From: Podospora pseudoanserina
Taxonomy: Eukaryota > Ascomycota > Sordariomycetes > Sordariales > Podosporaceae
Reading direction: 5' to 3'
NCBI RefSeq assembly: GCF_035222485.1
Contig: NW_026946671.1
Coordinates: forward strand, 930,001 to 994,000
Length of the DNA: 64,000 nt
The notes beneath the pieces were generated by a model that was not told the origin of the DNA, ran no database searches, and saw only the letters and a list, made by a program, of their open reading frames with translations. This document shows, one piece after another, positions 44,510 through 57,001 of the stretch. The number at the start of each line of letters is the position of its first letter. Position 1 is the first letter of the stretch. A program made the position numbers and the translations under genes.

Positions 44510-45418
44510 ATGGGCGGTAAAATCGACTGCTACCTTGACATAGGTCAGTTCTCCTCCCTCAATCCCTTCCCACCCTCATATCAATCACTCACCATCACAT
44601 ACAGCTTCATTATACTCCTACCTCGCATACCTAGACCTCCTCCGCAACCGCCCCATCCTCGCCTCCCACGGTGTAACCGTCGAGTAAGTCCCCTTTCCCA
44701 TCCCCTCATCCCCTCCCTTATTAAACACCCCCCCCCCAGATTCCACCCAACCTTCCTCGGCGCCCTCAACCAAGCAACAGGCAACAAACCCCCCTGGACC
44801 CTCCCCGCCAAAGCCGCCCACGGCCCCTTCGACGCAGCCCGCTCCATCGCCCGCCAGGGCACCTACCCCAACGGCAGTCCCCTCAACATCACCTTCCCGG
44901 AAAACCTCTTTATAAACGGGAAAACCATCCTTCCCCTTCGTGCCCTGCACTGCATCAAGTCCAAGTTTCCCCCAGAAACCTTCGACCAAACCCTCCTTTA
45001 CCTCTTCCACATCTTTTGGTCACCTCCCAATCTCAACCTTACTGTCCCTGAAAACCTCAAGTCAACGCTGTTGGCTGTGCCGGAGGGGTTCTCCGGTCCT
45101 ACGGCGAATGATGTCAAGAAGAAGAAGTTGTTCAGTGCGGAGCAGGTGGAGGAGATTATGAAGGGGGCTCAAGCAGAAGAATTTAAAGGGAAGCTGAAGA
45201 AGACGACTGACGAGGCGTTGGAGAAGGGGGCTTTTGGGGCGCCGTGGATATGGGCTACGAATGACAAAGGGGAGGGGGAGCCCTTTTTTGGGAGTGATAG
45301 GTTCCATTTTGTTTACAAGCATTTGGGGTTGCCGTATAGGGATGTGGAGGTTTTGGCTAATGGGGATGATCCGAAGTGGGGGAAGCTTTGGAGGAAGGAG
45401 AATGGGGCGAAGTTGTAG
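44510..45418 (+). CDS. kappa-class glutathione S-transferase (DsbA-like fold)
   Basis: Exons 44510-44543, 44605-44683 and 44740-45418 (introns 61 and 56 bp; the last acceptor follows a long C-run) encode 263 aa. The start MGGKIDCYLDIASLYSYLAY gives the thioredoxin-fold first strand with the Ser that positions glutathione. GALNQATGNKPPWTLPAKA is the family's hallmark loop, and FGAPWIW near residue 205 is the conserved cis-Pro-containing substrate loop. C-terminal FFGSDRFHFVYKHLGLP completes the fold. The family includes mitochondrial/peroxisomal GSTK1 and bacterial 2-hydroxychromene-2-carboxylate isomerase. Glutathione conjugation is inferred; no targeting signal is obvious. Confidence 0.9.
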   Translation: MGGKIDCYLDIGQFSSLNPFPPSYQSLTITYSFIILLPRIPRPPPQPPHPRLPRCNRRVSPLSHPLIPSLIKHPPPRFHPTFLGALNQATGNKPPWTLPAKAAHGPFDAARSIARQGTYPNGSPLNITFPENLFINGKTILPLRALHCIKSKFPPETFDQTLLYLFHIFWSPPNLNLTVPENLKSTLLAVPEGFSGPTANDVKKKKLFSAEQVEEIMKGAQAEEFKGKLKKTTDEALEKGAFGAPWIWATNDKGEGEPFFGSDRFHFVYKHLGLPYRDVEVLANGDDPKWGKLWRKENGAKL

Positions 45419-46164
45419 GTGTGGTGATGTCGGATGGGGAGGAGGGCTTGGTTGGCGATGCTGGGCTGGATAGTGTCACCATGGCCAGGTACTCTTTAGA
45501 CCTACTGAAACCAGCTGCCATCTATTGTGTGCACTTTCCTGGCCAGGGCGGTGCCGTCCTGGTGTGCATCAGCAAAGGTCTCTCGTGGTGGTCGTGTTTT
45601 GGAGGGTGAGGTCATTTCAGGCTTGTGATGAGACGTTGAAAACATATATTGACTGTTCATGTGCTTGGTTACAGTTGCGAGGACATGTGCTTAGGTTTCC
45701 AACTTAAACGAAGAACTGCTGTTTGTATGGATGCAAAAGCTGCACGTTAGAATCTTATAATTAGCTCTGGACGCAATGTCCAGCGCTAGGCTTGACAAGG
45801 AGCTGTACCGTGTCACCCAAATGCTTCTCTCACTTTAAAGAAGTCCTTCTTGGGCATTGAGAAGACCCGTCCATCTCATCTCTGCTGCTGTTCAACAAGG
45901 AAGGGTGAGCAAAGTGACCCGAAATGACGTCGGCCACTGTTCGTCGCTGGCAGCTGACCAGAGTTGTCCCCCACCACAGAGCAGTTCCCGCAGCACTCCG
46001 CACAGACGGGAAGGGAGCTTGGGCCTTGTTCAAAGAAATCACCTGATCTGCCCCACAGGGTTCCTGCCCTGCCTTGCCCTACCTAGTTAAGTCAACTTCC
46101 CCTCCCGAAAAAGCATCCTCTTTCTTCCCTCATCACCAACGCAATCACTCATCTGCGAAGTAAC
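45419..46164. other. intergenic, eL41 promoter
   Basis: No gene is supported. Short plus- and minus-strand frames around 45857-46090 overlap and have no domain content. Confidence 0.4.
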
Positions 46165-46170
46165 ATGTAG
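46165..46170 (+). promoter_or_regulatory. start-stop uORF (ATGTAG) or 5' UTR intron donor of eL41 gene
   Basis: In the leader, ATG is directly followed by TAG (46165-46170), a minimal uORF. The same bases form a good splice donor, GTAGGT from 46167, and a matching AG lies at 46231-46232 just before the start codon, with an upstream CTAATTAAC. If this 66-bp leader intron is spliced, the uORF is removed, so splicing and translation could be coupled. This is inferred from sequence only. Confidence 0.35.
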
Positions 46171-46237
46171 GTGCCCTTCGACAACAACAACACCCTCTCG
46201 CCTTCCTGTGCTAATTAACACATCACCAACAGTCAAG

Positions 46238-46373
46238 ATGAGAGCGAAGTGGAGAAAAAAGAGAGTTAGACGCTTGAAGCGCAAGAGAAGAAAGATGAGA
46301 GCCAGATCGTAAGTCGCACAATCCACCCATTCCTGGTCTACTACAGCTACTGACAGTCGCCCACAGCAAATAA
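46238..46373 (+). CDS. rpl41: 60S ribosomal protein eL41
   Basis: A 25-aa protein, too short for most gene callers. Exon 1 is 46238-46308 (MRAKWRKKRVRRL...), the intron is 46309-46366 (58 bp, GTAAGT...CACAG) and exon 2 is 46367-46373, contributing only the end of Ser, Lys and TAA. The Arg/Lys-rich sequence is nearly invariant in eukaryotes. eL41 is a single helix at the ribosomal subunit interface. The start has the context GTCAAGATG. Having the last seven bases on a separate exon is normal for this gene in fungi. Confidence 0.97.
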
Positions 46374-47299
46374 ACGACTCGCTTTCTCGACCTCAATCAG
46401 TCTCCCAGTAACAATTGAACCTGGGCCATCAGCGAACTCAGCACCTTGGTCGTCCCTTTCGACTACCACGGCGACGCAAACCGTTCTTTGACTCTGCCCG
46501 TCGTCAAGTGGGCCAATAGGTCTCGGCAACCACCCCGAGTCTTCAGCAACCACGTTCTCCCCGGGACAACACTTTACAACAATGGCATTCACTGCGCGGA
46601 GGTCTGATGGATCATGAAAAAATGAATATGGCTGGTTGCACACCAATCATGGGTTGAGAGGACAATATGGGCGTTTATGGAACATTGGGCAAGCTTTATG
46701 CTATTTCATAGGACTGCAGATTGGGGTTTATGGTTTGCAAGAATTGACATATCTCGAGCTTGAGAAACAACACTTTGTGCTCTACTGTTGCGTGCTCGTG
46801 TGATCAAATTGTGTTTCAGTCGTGTGCCCTAGTTATTGCTTTCTCGACTTTTCGCTGCCAGAGTCGCAGCGAACTTTGCTTTCATGTTTTATCTTAAATC
46901 AGCTGTCAAGACCCATTGGTGGTCAATGTAACTTGTCACGATACTGCGACTCGACGCGATCTGTCTGGCTGAACAAGGTAACTCGAGTCCTATGCGCCGA
47001 CTATGGTATTTAGCTAATCTCATCAAGATCGAATAATTACAGCAACTAGCCCAAGCTCCCAGTTCACTTGAAGCTCAAGCTCACTCGAGCCCACCCCAGT
47101 ATTTTAGCGACTTTTGCATTTCGTCATGGTGGGTGATGGGTGTGGGGAAGCCCGGAACTTTTGAAAGCGGTGAACCCGCAGCGGGTCTATTTTCCGGCAG
47201 AAAAAAGTTGCCCGCTGCACCCTTTGTGCTCCATCTGCCACCACCTTGCGATTACGAACCGAGAAGTTATACCCAAATTCGCAATTCCACACAGTCAAA
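46374..47299. other. eL41 3' flank and A49 promoter
   Basis: No gene is supported. A 99-codon minus-strand frame at 46347-46646 overlaps the eL41 3' end and is listed among the rejected items. Confidence 0.4.
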
Positions 47300-48710
47300 A
47301 TGGGCGACCCATCCGAAAAGAAGAGAAGGAGAGCCGAGGATGACACTCCAAAGTCCAAGAAGAAGAAGTCTGAGGGCGCCGGTGCCGCCATGGAGTTTTC
47401 AATAACCAAAGTCCACACGCCGCAGGTTTCACCTCCTGTCGTAGGTATGGACGATTGCGCATTTTGACTGATTCCAGAGACCTGTGCTGACTTGGTAAAC
47501 CAGCCGTAACACCAGGATTCCTTCTCCGCGACAAGCACGCATTCGATGTCTACGAAAAGGTCCCCCAACAGGCCAACAAGCGCCGAAAGAGCGGCGGTAT
47601 TCCCCAAGCGCCCGAGATGGCTCTCCACTCCTCCACACACGTATCGATAGACTACACGGCCCGCGAGACCGAGCAAATGCTCAATCACTATCTCGCCATT
47701 GTGGATCCAAAGACCAAGGAAATCGAAATCATTTCAGCCAAGAAGATGATGGTGCGACACAAGGTTCGAGCGCAACAAGAGGAGCGCAAGGAACCAGGGG
47801 AGGAGAATGTTGCTCAGGTATATTCTGTTATGGAAGAGCTGGTTTGGTGCTCACCAAGGCTTACCATTGTGTGCAGACCAACTACGAGAGGAGAACAGCG
47901 CTCGGCGAAGAGTTCGGTACTAGAAAGGCCAAGAAGGCGCTCAAGTCCGTCGCCGATAATGCCATCATGGCCTCGACCGACAACTTGGGACAAGCTGAGA
48001 ACACCATGTTGCAAAATGTCAAGGAGGTGTTCGCCAAATCGGCCACTAAGGAGGAGCTGCAAGCTGCTGTCGATCAGGTCAGACCAGTGCCCAAGGGCAA
48101 CTACAATGCCGAGCACATCCAGGATGTGTATATCCCCAGAGAGATCATCGGATCCGAGATTCTCAACGCGGTGCCGGTCATGGATTGGCAGGAAGCTGTT
48201 CGCAACAACGAGGCTGTCAACGTTCCTTCGCGTTTTGTTGCCCACCGCATTGCGCGTGTGGCAGCCAACAAGGAGGACAAGGAACGGTTGCAGGTTTTGC
48301 GATATCTGTTGTGGGTCATCATCCTCTGGGTCACTACCGGGAAGGGCAGGGAGCGTGGTACCAAGACCATTGCGAAAAGGGACAAGCTTCGAGAGCTTCT
48401 GTCCCCAGCGCCCGAGGTGGTCATTGAGAATATTCGTCGAAAATTCTCAGATAATGGTGTGATGCGCAAGGAGCACATGGAGCTGCTCATGACGCACTGC
48501 TGTGTTTTTGCCAGCATCATTGACAACTTTGAGGTCAACATGAACGACCTGAGAGAGGATCTCAAGCTGGAGCAGAAGCAGCTTGCCCAGTACTTCATGG
48601 AGGTGGGTGCGCGGGTCAAGCAGTCCAAGGCTGGCGGCGTCATGAAGCATATTGCCAAGTTGCAGCTGCCACTGGTGTTCCCCAGGATTCGGTCAGGGGC
48701 ACGGAGATAA
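47300..48710 (+). CDS. rpa49: RNA polymerase I subunit A49
   Basis: Exons 47300-47444, 47504-47817 and 47877-48710 (two 59-bp introns) encode 430 aa. The N-terminus is Lys/Arg-rich (SEKKRRRAEDD, KSKKKKSEG). It leads into the dimerisation module that pairs with A34.5, including PPVVAVTPGF formed across the first splice junction and LLRDKHAFDVYEK. The C-terminal half is the tandem winged-helix DNA-binding region (EEFGTRKAKKALKS, NAVPVMDWQEAV, RYLLWVIILW). A49 stimulates Pol I initiation, elongation and RNA cleavage in the nucleolus. Length is close to the family norm (about 415-450). Confidence 0.94.
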
Positions 48711-50503
48711 TGAGAAGAAACGGTGCGGTGCGGTGATGGGAGATTGGTTGAGGTGCAACGAAACAGTGTTGCTTTAATCAGGCGCTGGATTGGGAAAATC
48801 ATGTTGCTAGGCGTATTTTGGACGGGTCAGGAGAGTGTGTGGAGGTGCATTTTGACGGGCAGTTCTGCTTGAGCGGTGGTGAGCCTGACAAATAACAAGC
48901 CAGGACTTACATCACCAAAAACCCTGGGCTCAGTAGAGAGAAACAGGCGGAAACATAGAGAAGGGGATGCTACATACAGCGTTGGAGTTGTTAGTCTAAA
49001 GTCGAGTCACAAATGTGGCAAACAAACAAGTGAAATAAAGTTTAGAGCGATCTTTCTGCCGTCTCTGCAAAGACATGTATCTGTGTTGCACGCTCTTCCG
49101 GTTGCAGGTAGCTCTGGTTTCTTGTGATATGCAAAGGGGTGAGAAGGCGGGGGTGCACCCAGCAAGGACGGTGTTTGTTCAACCCCCCTCCCCCTTTTTC
49201 CAGCAAAGCAGAGGAGAGACCCCTCCCCCTCTCCGTCGCCTCCTCCCAAGCAGAGAGTGGCCAAGCCCAGTCAACCCTGCGCTTTCAACCGCTCACACAG
49301 ACTCTGGTCCACGGCAGGCAAAAGCCAACGGGGCAGGGCAGTTCTTCGGCGACCGGATCCCCTGGTCGGGTGCTGGTCGGGGCGAGTCTTGAGCCGCACA
49401 CATCGACTGCCACGTGGGAATCTGGTCGGGTTCTCTCTCCACACAACCGCAACCACCTTTTCTCGATTGCACACTCGATCCCATGACGACATTGTAACTG
49501 TCGCGATAGACACGTCTGACTGCGCTTGAAACGCGTTCTTTTTGTGAAGCTGTTGAATTGGAGGTTGGCTATGGCAGATCGTATATTGATGATGAGAGAC
49601 AGTAGAAACAATCAAAATAGACAGCATAATGAGCGCTGCTGATTCAAACCATTACATCTTGCTCTTGATGCATCTGGTGAGCACAATTGATGATTTTCAT
49701 TGCGACGCGTCGACCTGACTGCACAGCGCTTCTTAATTGCCATTTTTCTGAAGTGATTCACAATGGGTTGCTGCCTGCAGGGGCCTCTGACTCCACTCAT
49801 GCCCTGTTTCGTGGCTTCTTATTGGCTGGAATGGCCGTGTCAGCAGCCAACCGGGCACCACGCGAAAGGCAGAACACGCGAACCTCCGCCCTGACAAGTG
49901 CGTTTTTCCTGCACTCAGACTGGTTTAACCCGCCACGGGCAAATCCAAGAGCAAGCAGAGTGCTCGTCCCGTCACCACCATCAACTCTGCACCAAGCAGA
50001 GCAGACACCTCCCCGTCTTGCTCCGTTCGCGACAATTACCAATTGCTGGGACGACAACCTTTTTCTTTTTCGCGTCGCATCCATCGATGCATCTGTCGCC
50101 ATCAATCATCCATCACGAGCTCAGCTTACCTCAACCAACTGCAAGTTCCAAGCGATTGCCCATTCACGACCACTTCTGCCTCATCCCATGTCCAAGAGCC
50201 GCAGTCGTGAACTCCCGACTTACACCGACTCTGTATACCCCATTTGATCGCTCATGCCGCCTATGAATTGATGAGACCTGAGCGAACAACGTGAGTATCC
50301 CTCCCTTGCTACCATCGAAGTCATAGCTTCGTGCCGATTGCATCCTACATCAGCGCATGTTGCTTGCTTGCTTGATGCTAACCGCACACCTTTCCAGTCT
50401 CGAGTCCTGATATTAACGACACACGTTACCCTTGTTGTACCATTGTACCATCAAACTTTGGCCTTTCGCGTCATCCCATCCCATCGAAAGAGGAACTGTC
50501 AAG
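48711..50503. other. long YTA7 promoter and leader
   Basis: 1.8 kb without a supported protein gene. The last 600 bases are C/T-rich leader-like sequence and include a probable leader intron (separate entry). Confidence 0.45.
50291..50397 (+). promoter_or_regulatory. probable 5' UTR intron of YTA7
   Basis: A perfect donor GTGAGT at 50291, branch site TGCTAAC at about 50377-50383 and acceptor TTTCCAG ending at 50397 define a 107-bp intron, 106 bases upstream of the YTA7 ATG. Confidence 0.6.
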
Positions 50504-53500
50504 ATGCCCTCAAAGCGCAAACGCGATCCCCTTGACGGATTCGACCCTAACAAATCGGATTCGGAGGACGAGAACTTTGATCCAACAGAGGACGCACCAG
50601 CGCCACGACGAAGCGCCAAGAAGTCGCGGTCGACGAGGACCAAGAAAACAGGAGGAGGCGCTCGCGGCAAGCGATCCAACAGGTACAGAGGGTCCGATAT
50701 TGAAGACGATGATGAGCCTGAGGATAGCGACCTGGAAGATTCCTTCGCCGACGATGACCATGATGACCACAAAGACGAGTCCGACGAAGATTTGCCCACC
50801 AATGCCGCCGGTCGCCGCGCGAGGAAGGCTGCGGTGAAGCACCAATCCTACAGAGAAAGCAGCGCTGAAGAGGAGGAGGAGATCAAGGAATCCGGTGACA
50901 GTGCCAGCGAGCTGGAGAAAACCCCAAAGAAATCGGCCAATAAGCCATCAAGAATTGTTGTGCTCAAGACAGCACAAGCACAACGATCATCCAAGCGTGG
51001 AAAGGAGGAGCCACCATCAAAGCCACCGCCGGCACCTGCTCATCCAACGCGCCGAACTCGCGCCCGTACCGAGGAGGTCGAGGAGCCACTGTTTGAGCTG
51101 ACCAACTCTGGGAGACACGCACAGCCAGCTCGGGGAGCCTCTAGGAGCAAGAGCCCAGAAGCATTGGCTCGTGCGACTCGCGGAAACCGCGGAGCTGGCA
51201 AAGGCCTCAAACAGCCACCCCAGCCCACCATCGAGGAAGCAACGCAAGAAAGCGAGTCCAAGGACGAGGAACCTGCCGCGGCTATGGAAGGAGAGGAGGC
51301 AGAGTCCGTGACTAAGGGTCGGGGAGAGGAACCATCTCCAGTTCGTGGTGATGTCGAGCCAGAAGTCCCAGAAGCCCAGCCAGAAGATGAAGATGCTCCG
51401 ATGGAAGATCAACCTGCAGAGGCCGCCGAATCTGCCGCGCCATCCGCAGCAGCCGATGATGAAGATGACGATGATGACGATGTTCCAATCACCAGAAGGA
51501 CACGGGGTGCGCGAGCAGCTGCGTCACAGCCCGCCGAGGAGGCTGCGGAACCAGAACCGGAGACCGTCGGAGGGGGTCGCCGTCTTACACGAAAATCGCG
51601 CCTTCGTGGAAAGAAAAGTTTGCAAGAGCCTAGTAGCGACTTCGAACCTGGTGAAGAATCTGCCGATCACATGTCTGCGTCAGAGGCTCCTAATGAGGAG
51701 GCACCCAATGAGGATGATGAGTCCACTCCCACACCTCGTCGTGGTCGCGGCTCTAGAGCTGCGAGTCGACGGAGCCGTCGTAACCAGCGAGATTCCGGGG
51801 ACGAAGAAATCGAACTCGACAAGGATGAGATGGCCGAAGAGCTGGAGGAGCTGCGTGAAAGTAGTAGATCACGGCCCCGCCGAACTCGTCGCAGATCACC
51901 GTCCATCCAGTATGAGGAACGGGAAACCAAGAAGCGTCGCACAAAGCCGGTCAACTACAGCATACCTGCCATCGACCCTGCTGCTTTCGAGGTTGAGGAT
52001 GATGATGCCGAGCCAGCTGCCACGCCTGCCAGAAACCGCAGAGGTGGCAAGAGCGGCGGCACTCAAGCCTGGGAGCGTGCTCTCAACACTACGTTTGGTC
52101 CGTTCGGCGGTGGTGGTGGGGCTGGTTCCCTACTCAACGGACCATGGGGCACTGGAGCTACCGGTGGTGTAGACTCTGACAGTAGTGACGACGAGATGAA
52201 CATGCGCTCTGGCGTTGGCGGTACCGTCGGCATGACGCCTACTTCTGCCGCGCCACCAGTCGGTCTCTTCAACCCTCTCGGTTCCCATAATGATGGGCCT
52301 GGAGGTATTGGGAGCGCGACTCCCCAAGTCGGCAAGGTCAAGAATCAAAAGGCGTTTGCTGACGCCGATCCTCTCGGTGTTGATATGAACGTCGACTTTA
52401 GCAAAGTTGGCGGTTTGCAGGGTCATATCGACCAGCTGAAGGAGATGGTTACGCTTCCGCTGCTGTATCCTGAGCTCTTTACCAGGTTCCACGTCACGCC
52501 ACCTAGAGGTGTGCTGTTTCATGGTCCACCTGGCACTGGTAAGACGCTCCTTGCCAGAGCGCTTGCCAACTCTGTTGGTCATGGAGGCCGCAAGATCAGT
52601 TTCTACATGCGAAAAGGTGCTGATGCCCTCAGCAAGTGGGTGGGTGAGGCTGAGAAGCAACTTCGGTTGCTGTTTGAGGAGGCGAGGAGGACACAACCCA
52701 GCATCATCTTCTTTGATGAAATCGACGGCCTCGCGCCCGTGCGATCCAGCAAGCAGGAGCAGATCCATGCCAGTATCGTATCGACGTTGTTGGCGCTGAT
52801 GGATGGTATGGATGGTCGTGGTCAGGTTATCGTTATTGGTGCGACCAATCGACCAGACAACATCGACCCTGCTCTTCGCCGACCGGGTCGCTTCGACAGA
52901 GAATTTTACTTTCCTCTGCCTGATTTGGAAGGCAGACTTTCCATCCTGGACATTCACACCAAGGACTGGGGTCTGTCTCCGCAGTTCATGAGGGCGTTGG
53001 CGGAAAACACCAAGGGTTACGGAGGTGCTGATCTGAGAGCACTCTGCACCGAGGCTGCACTGAATGCCATCCAGAGGACCTACCCGCAAATCTACTCGTC
53101 CAAGGAGAAGCTTGTTGTCGACCCTTCCAAGATTACGATTTCGGCGACGGACTTTATGATTTCGGTCAAGAAGATGATTCCCTCGTCTGAGAGGTCGACT
53201 TCGTCGTCGGCGGTGCCGCTCCCGAGGACGATTGAGCCGCTGCTGAGGAACCAGCATAAGGCTTTGATTGGGGTGTTGGATAATATTCTGCCGCGGGAGA
53301 AGAAGATCACTGCGTTGGAGGAGGCCATGTATGAGCCTTATGCCGATGCGGATACTGGTTTTGCGCGGGAGGCGGCGCATGCTGAGTTTGGAAGGTCGAG
53401 AGTTTTCAGGCCGAGGTTGTTGATTTCGGGGCTGCCGGGGATGGGGCAGAATTATTTGGCGGCTGCCATGTTGCATCATTTGGAGGGGGTTCATGTTGAG

Positions 53501-55967
53501 AATATGGATGTGTCGAGCTTACTTGGGGATGGAAGGGTGAGTTTTTTTTTTGAGTTTTTTTATCTTGTTGGGATGATGTGAAGGGATGATTGCTAACTGT
53601 TGGTAGCCTGTTGAGCAAGTGATTGCCAGCCGATTTGTCGAGGTCAAGAGGCACAAACCGGCGGTTATCTTCATTCCTAATGTTGATCTCTGGTTCCGCA
53701 GCATACCGGAGGTGGCTGTTGAGATGTTCAAGACTCTTATCATGCGCATCCCGCCGTCGGACCCGGTTCTGTTGTTGGGCACTGCCGAGTGCACTCCTGA
53801 GTTACTTGATCCAGAGCTTTTGGTCAAGCTGTTTGGGTTCTCCAAGAAGAATCGGGCCGTGATTGAGCCTCCTGAGAGATCATACCGCCTCGAGTTCTTT
53901 GAGAACTTGCTTGTTCACCTGAGGAAGTCGCCGCACGAATTCCCCGACCCTGCCAACCGCAAGAAGCGGGTTATTGAAGAGCTCCCTGTTGCCCCCCCTC
54001 CACCACCGAGGACCCTCACCAAGGAAGAGATCAAGGCTCAGCGCAAGGCTGACTTGCACCACCTCAATCTTTTGAAAATGCGGTTGCAACCGATTATGGA
54101 TCAGATTCACCGCAAGTATCGGAAGTTTAGGCAGCCGGTCATTCCCCTTCAACAGATTGCGTATCTGTTTGATGAGCAGGATCCCAACTTTGTCCGGCCT
54201 GATCTTGCCGAGGGCGAGCACAGGCCGTATGAGATTGCACGGGACAAGGAGGGCACTGAGGGCATCAGGGACACGACCACGGGCAAGTTTTTTTACAATT
54301 TGGAGACCACCACCATCGAGGAGAGGCTTGCCAATGGGTATTATGCCCGGCCGCATGATTTCTACAAGGACATCAACAGGCTTTACCTGGATGCGAAGAA
54401 TATTGGTGACAAGGACAGGACACTCAAGGCCAATGAGCTGAGGACTAACGTCGAGGTGGATGTGCATGATATCAGCACCTCGCTGGCGAATCAGGGGATC
54501 AGGTTTGACGAGATTTACGAGAGGCAGCTGCAGAGGGTCAGGGAGGCGGAGGAGAAGGCTAGGAAGAGGAAGGTTGTTCACTCGGTTATTGATCTGATCC
54601 AGTCGGATATTCCGGGTGATGGGGATAGTGACTCTCAGGGGCCCGTGGGCATTGGTTTGCCGCTTTCGCGCAATGCGGGGACGACGGCGGCGAGGTTCCA
54701 GCCGATTTTGAGTCCGCCTTCTAGGGGCCATGGGGATTCGACGCAGTCGAGGCCGTTGACGAACGGCACGCCGGCGTCGAAGGTGGGTGATGGGGATGTG
54801 CAGATGGGTGGGATGGATGAGGATACTCAGCCGTTGACTGGGAGGGATTTGATTTCGCCGCTGCAGTGGCCCATGCCTAGGAATGTTGGGGGTCCGCTGG
54901 GTGATTCGGCGAGAGCAACGGCGGGGAATATGTCGCAGCGGTCTGCTATCACCTCTGTTCCGCCGGGTATGTCACCGTCGGCATTATTGAATGATGCTTC
55001 GACGACCAAGACGTCGGACCCGTCGACAAACCACTCCAACAACTGGAGCACACAACAGACCAACGGCACTACGGGGCAGAACAACCCTGACGAGACGTCC
55101 CAGCTGGAAGACACGCAGTCTCAAAGCATCCACCCAAGCGGGTTCCTGGCTGGACAAAGCCACAGCCAAGGCTCATCATCAAGCAGCCAAGCCTGGGCGC
55201 ACTCCCAGGCAGCGGGCATAGCACAAGGGATTCTCCAACCTAGGGGTGGCGTCCCGCAGGTCACAGCTCAACGAACGCCCTCCCATCCCTTGTCCAACGT
55301 CAACCGTGTTACCATTTCAGAACAAGGCTCCCCGACCTCGTCGCAAAAACCCGCGCCAAAGGCCGCGGCAGCACCTTTGGCAAACATCCTCAACGACGAG
55401 AATGCCTCCTCTAGCGGTGGCAAACCCTCCCAAAACACCCCCTCGACAACAACAACAACAACGACAACAACAACCACTTCCGGACCCCTTACCGTCGTTT
55501 CGGGTGTTCCCACCCCGGGATCAAAGGGATCTCACCACTCATCTCAGCAACCTGTCCTGCACGAGGGTCGGCTGTCAGAATTTCTGGATATTCTGGCGGA
55601 CAGGACAGCGGGGTGTTCGATTGAACAGCTGGAGCAGATTTACCGGGAGCTGATGGATGAGATTTGGCAGAGCAGGCACGACTGGAACAGGATGGCGGTG
55701 CTGAGCCGGGTGGCGGGGGTGTTTAATGATGCGATTGGAGATATCGAGTTTGTGCAGGGGGTTCTGGTGGAGGAGGAGAGGGATGAGGAGGAGGAGGAGG
55801 AGAAGAGGAAGGGGAAGGAGAAGGTTTTGGAGAGTGTGGAGGGCGGTGGGAGGCCAAGTCAGGGGAGTTCGCAAGGACGAGGGGGGGATGGGTTTTGGGC
55901 TGGGTTGGGTTTGGTGGGGAATACGAGGGGGGAGAAGGAGCAGGAGGGGTGGTTTTATTTGCGGTGA
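50504..55967 (+). CDS. yta7: bromodomain AAA-ATPase YTA7 / ATAD2 (Abo1) family
   Basis: Exons 50504-53536 and 53607-55967 (70-bp intron, GTGAGT, branch GCTAAC) encode about 1797 aa. The start MPSKRKRDP is the first ATG in context after the leader; an upstream in-frame ATG at 50432 is possible. Residues 1-480 are highly acidic and Lys/Arg-rich. AAA1 has Walker A GPPGTGKT (about 673) and Walker B FFDEID (about 735), with an intact arginine-finger region (NIDPALRRPGRFDRE). AAA2 is degenerate: its P-loop reads GLPGMGQN, with Lys replaced by Gln, as expected for this family. The bromodomain-like module lies at about 1150-1290, and a long Ser/Gln/Thr-rich tail (Thr run near 55450-55480) precedes a conserved C-terminal domain (LSEFLDILADRT). 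The protein is a histone H3-H4 chaperone/segregase acting on chromatin. Confidence 0.95.
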
Positions 55968-57001
55968 ACTTTTGTTAGGCAGGTTTTGTGTATTATGATG
56001 GGGGAATATGGGATGGGATGGGAAGCGTGGGTTTTTCTTTTTATGGTAGTTTGGTGGGGGTATAAAATTTGATCTTTGTAGTGGTTAACGAGTGCATTGA
56101 AAAAGAATTCAAAGGAAGGGGGGTGTTTTTGCTGTCATTGCTGTCGTTGTTGATGGGGATTGCTTCGGCGTTGGGGGTTTATCAAGTTTGTGTAGGTTAT
56201 GTCAGTCAGGCAGGGGTGTATATTTTGGTCTCTTGCGTCAATTTCTGTTAATTTATTTAGAGAGAGAGTTGGGGTGGGGGAGATAAAAGAATCGATGAAA
56301 TTGAGTTATGGTCTTTTGAGTCTGAGGTTTTGTGATTTTGCCTAACCTATTGACCTTCTCCTTGGACAGCTGAAGTTTAACCTGGGGGTGAAGGGGGGAA
56401 GGGGGTGGTTGCTGTCGTGAAATGTGGATATTTTTGTCCACCGCAGGGCTGTTGTCGGTATCAGACCTTTCCAGAGGGAAGTCGGGAATGCAATGCTGTA
56501 GCCGCTCAAAACCTTCTCGTGGAAATCCTTGAAATGACTTGAGGATCAAAACCCCATGTACTACGGTCTGGTTCTATTGCGGGTTGCTTATGAAGAGAGA
56601 CGGGGGGAGGGGAGAACAAGAGTTGAGAAGAAAGAAAACAGGATTAAGAGAACTTTGCAGAGTTTAAGGATGTCATGGGCTTGAGTAAAGAGGTAAGAAG
56701 TCTATCCTTGATACCCAACGAAATAGAGACTGCGGTTGGGAACAAGGGCTGGGTTAACAGGTCTTGAGCCGATATTGAAGATAGCCAACAGGCTTTTTTA
56801 GTATACGGTTCAGACTCTTGGAAAGATGGTCAACAGTGCTTTAAAAAGACAGGTAGTGAGAAGGGGCCTGTTAACCATCCCTTCTTCGCAACCTCTCTAC
56901 ATTTCCATTCGCTTACTAATAAATCAAGCCCACATCACAAACTCTCAACAAAACACATCACACCCCCCCCCCTTCCTCCCCCCATCTCATATCAACCCCT
57001 C
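55968..57001. other. YTA7 3' flank, no gene seen
   Basis: G/T-rich 3' flank and featureless sequence; no supported coding region. Confidence 0.4.

Noticed and set aside
46347-46646. 99-codon minus-strand ORF antisense to the eL41 3' end
   Set aside because: Mixed composition, but no splice support, no family, and it lies over the 3' UTR of a highly expressed gene.
52130-53494. 454-codon minus-strand ORF
   Set aside because: Antisense to the YTA7 AAA domains; composition rich in Arg/Gln/His as expected of a shadow.
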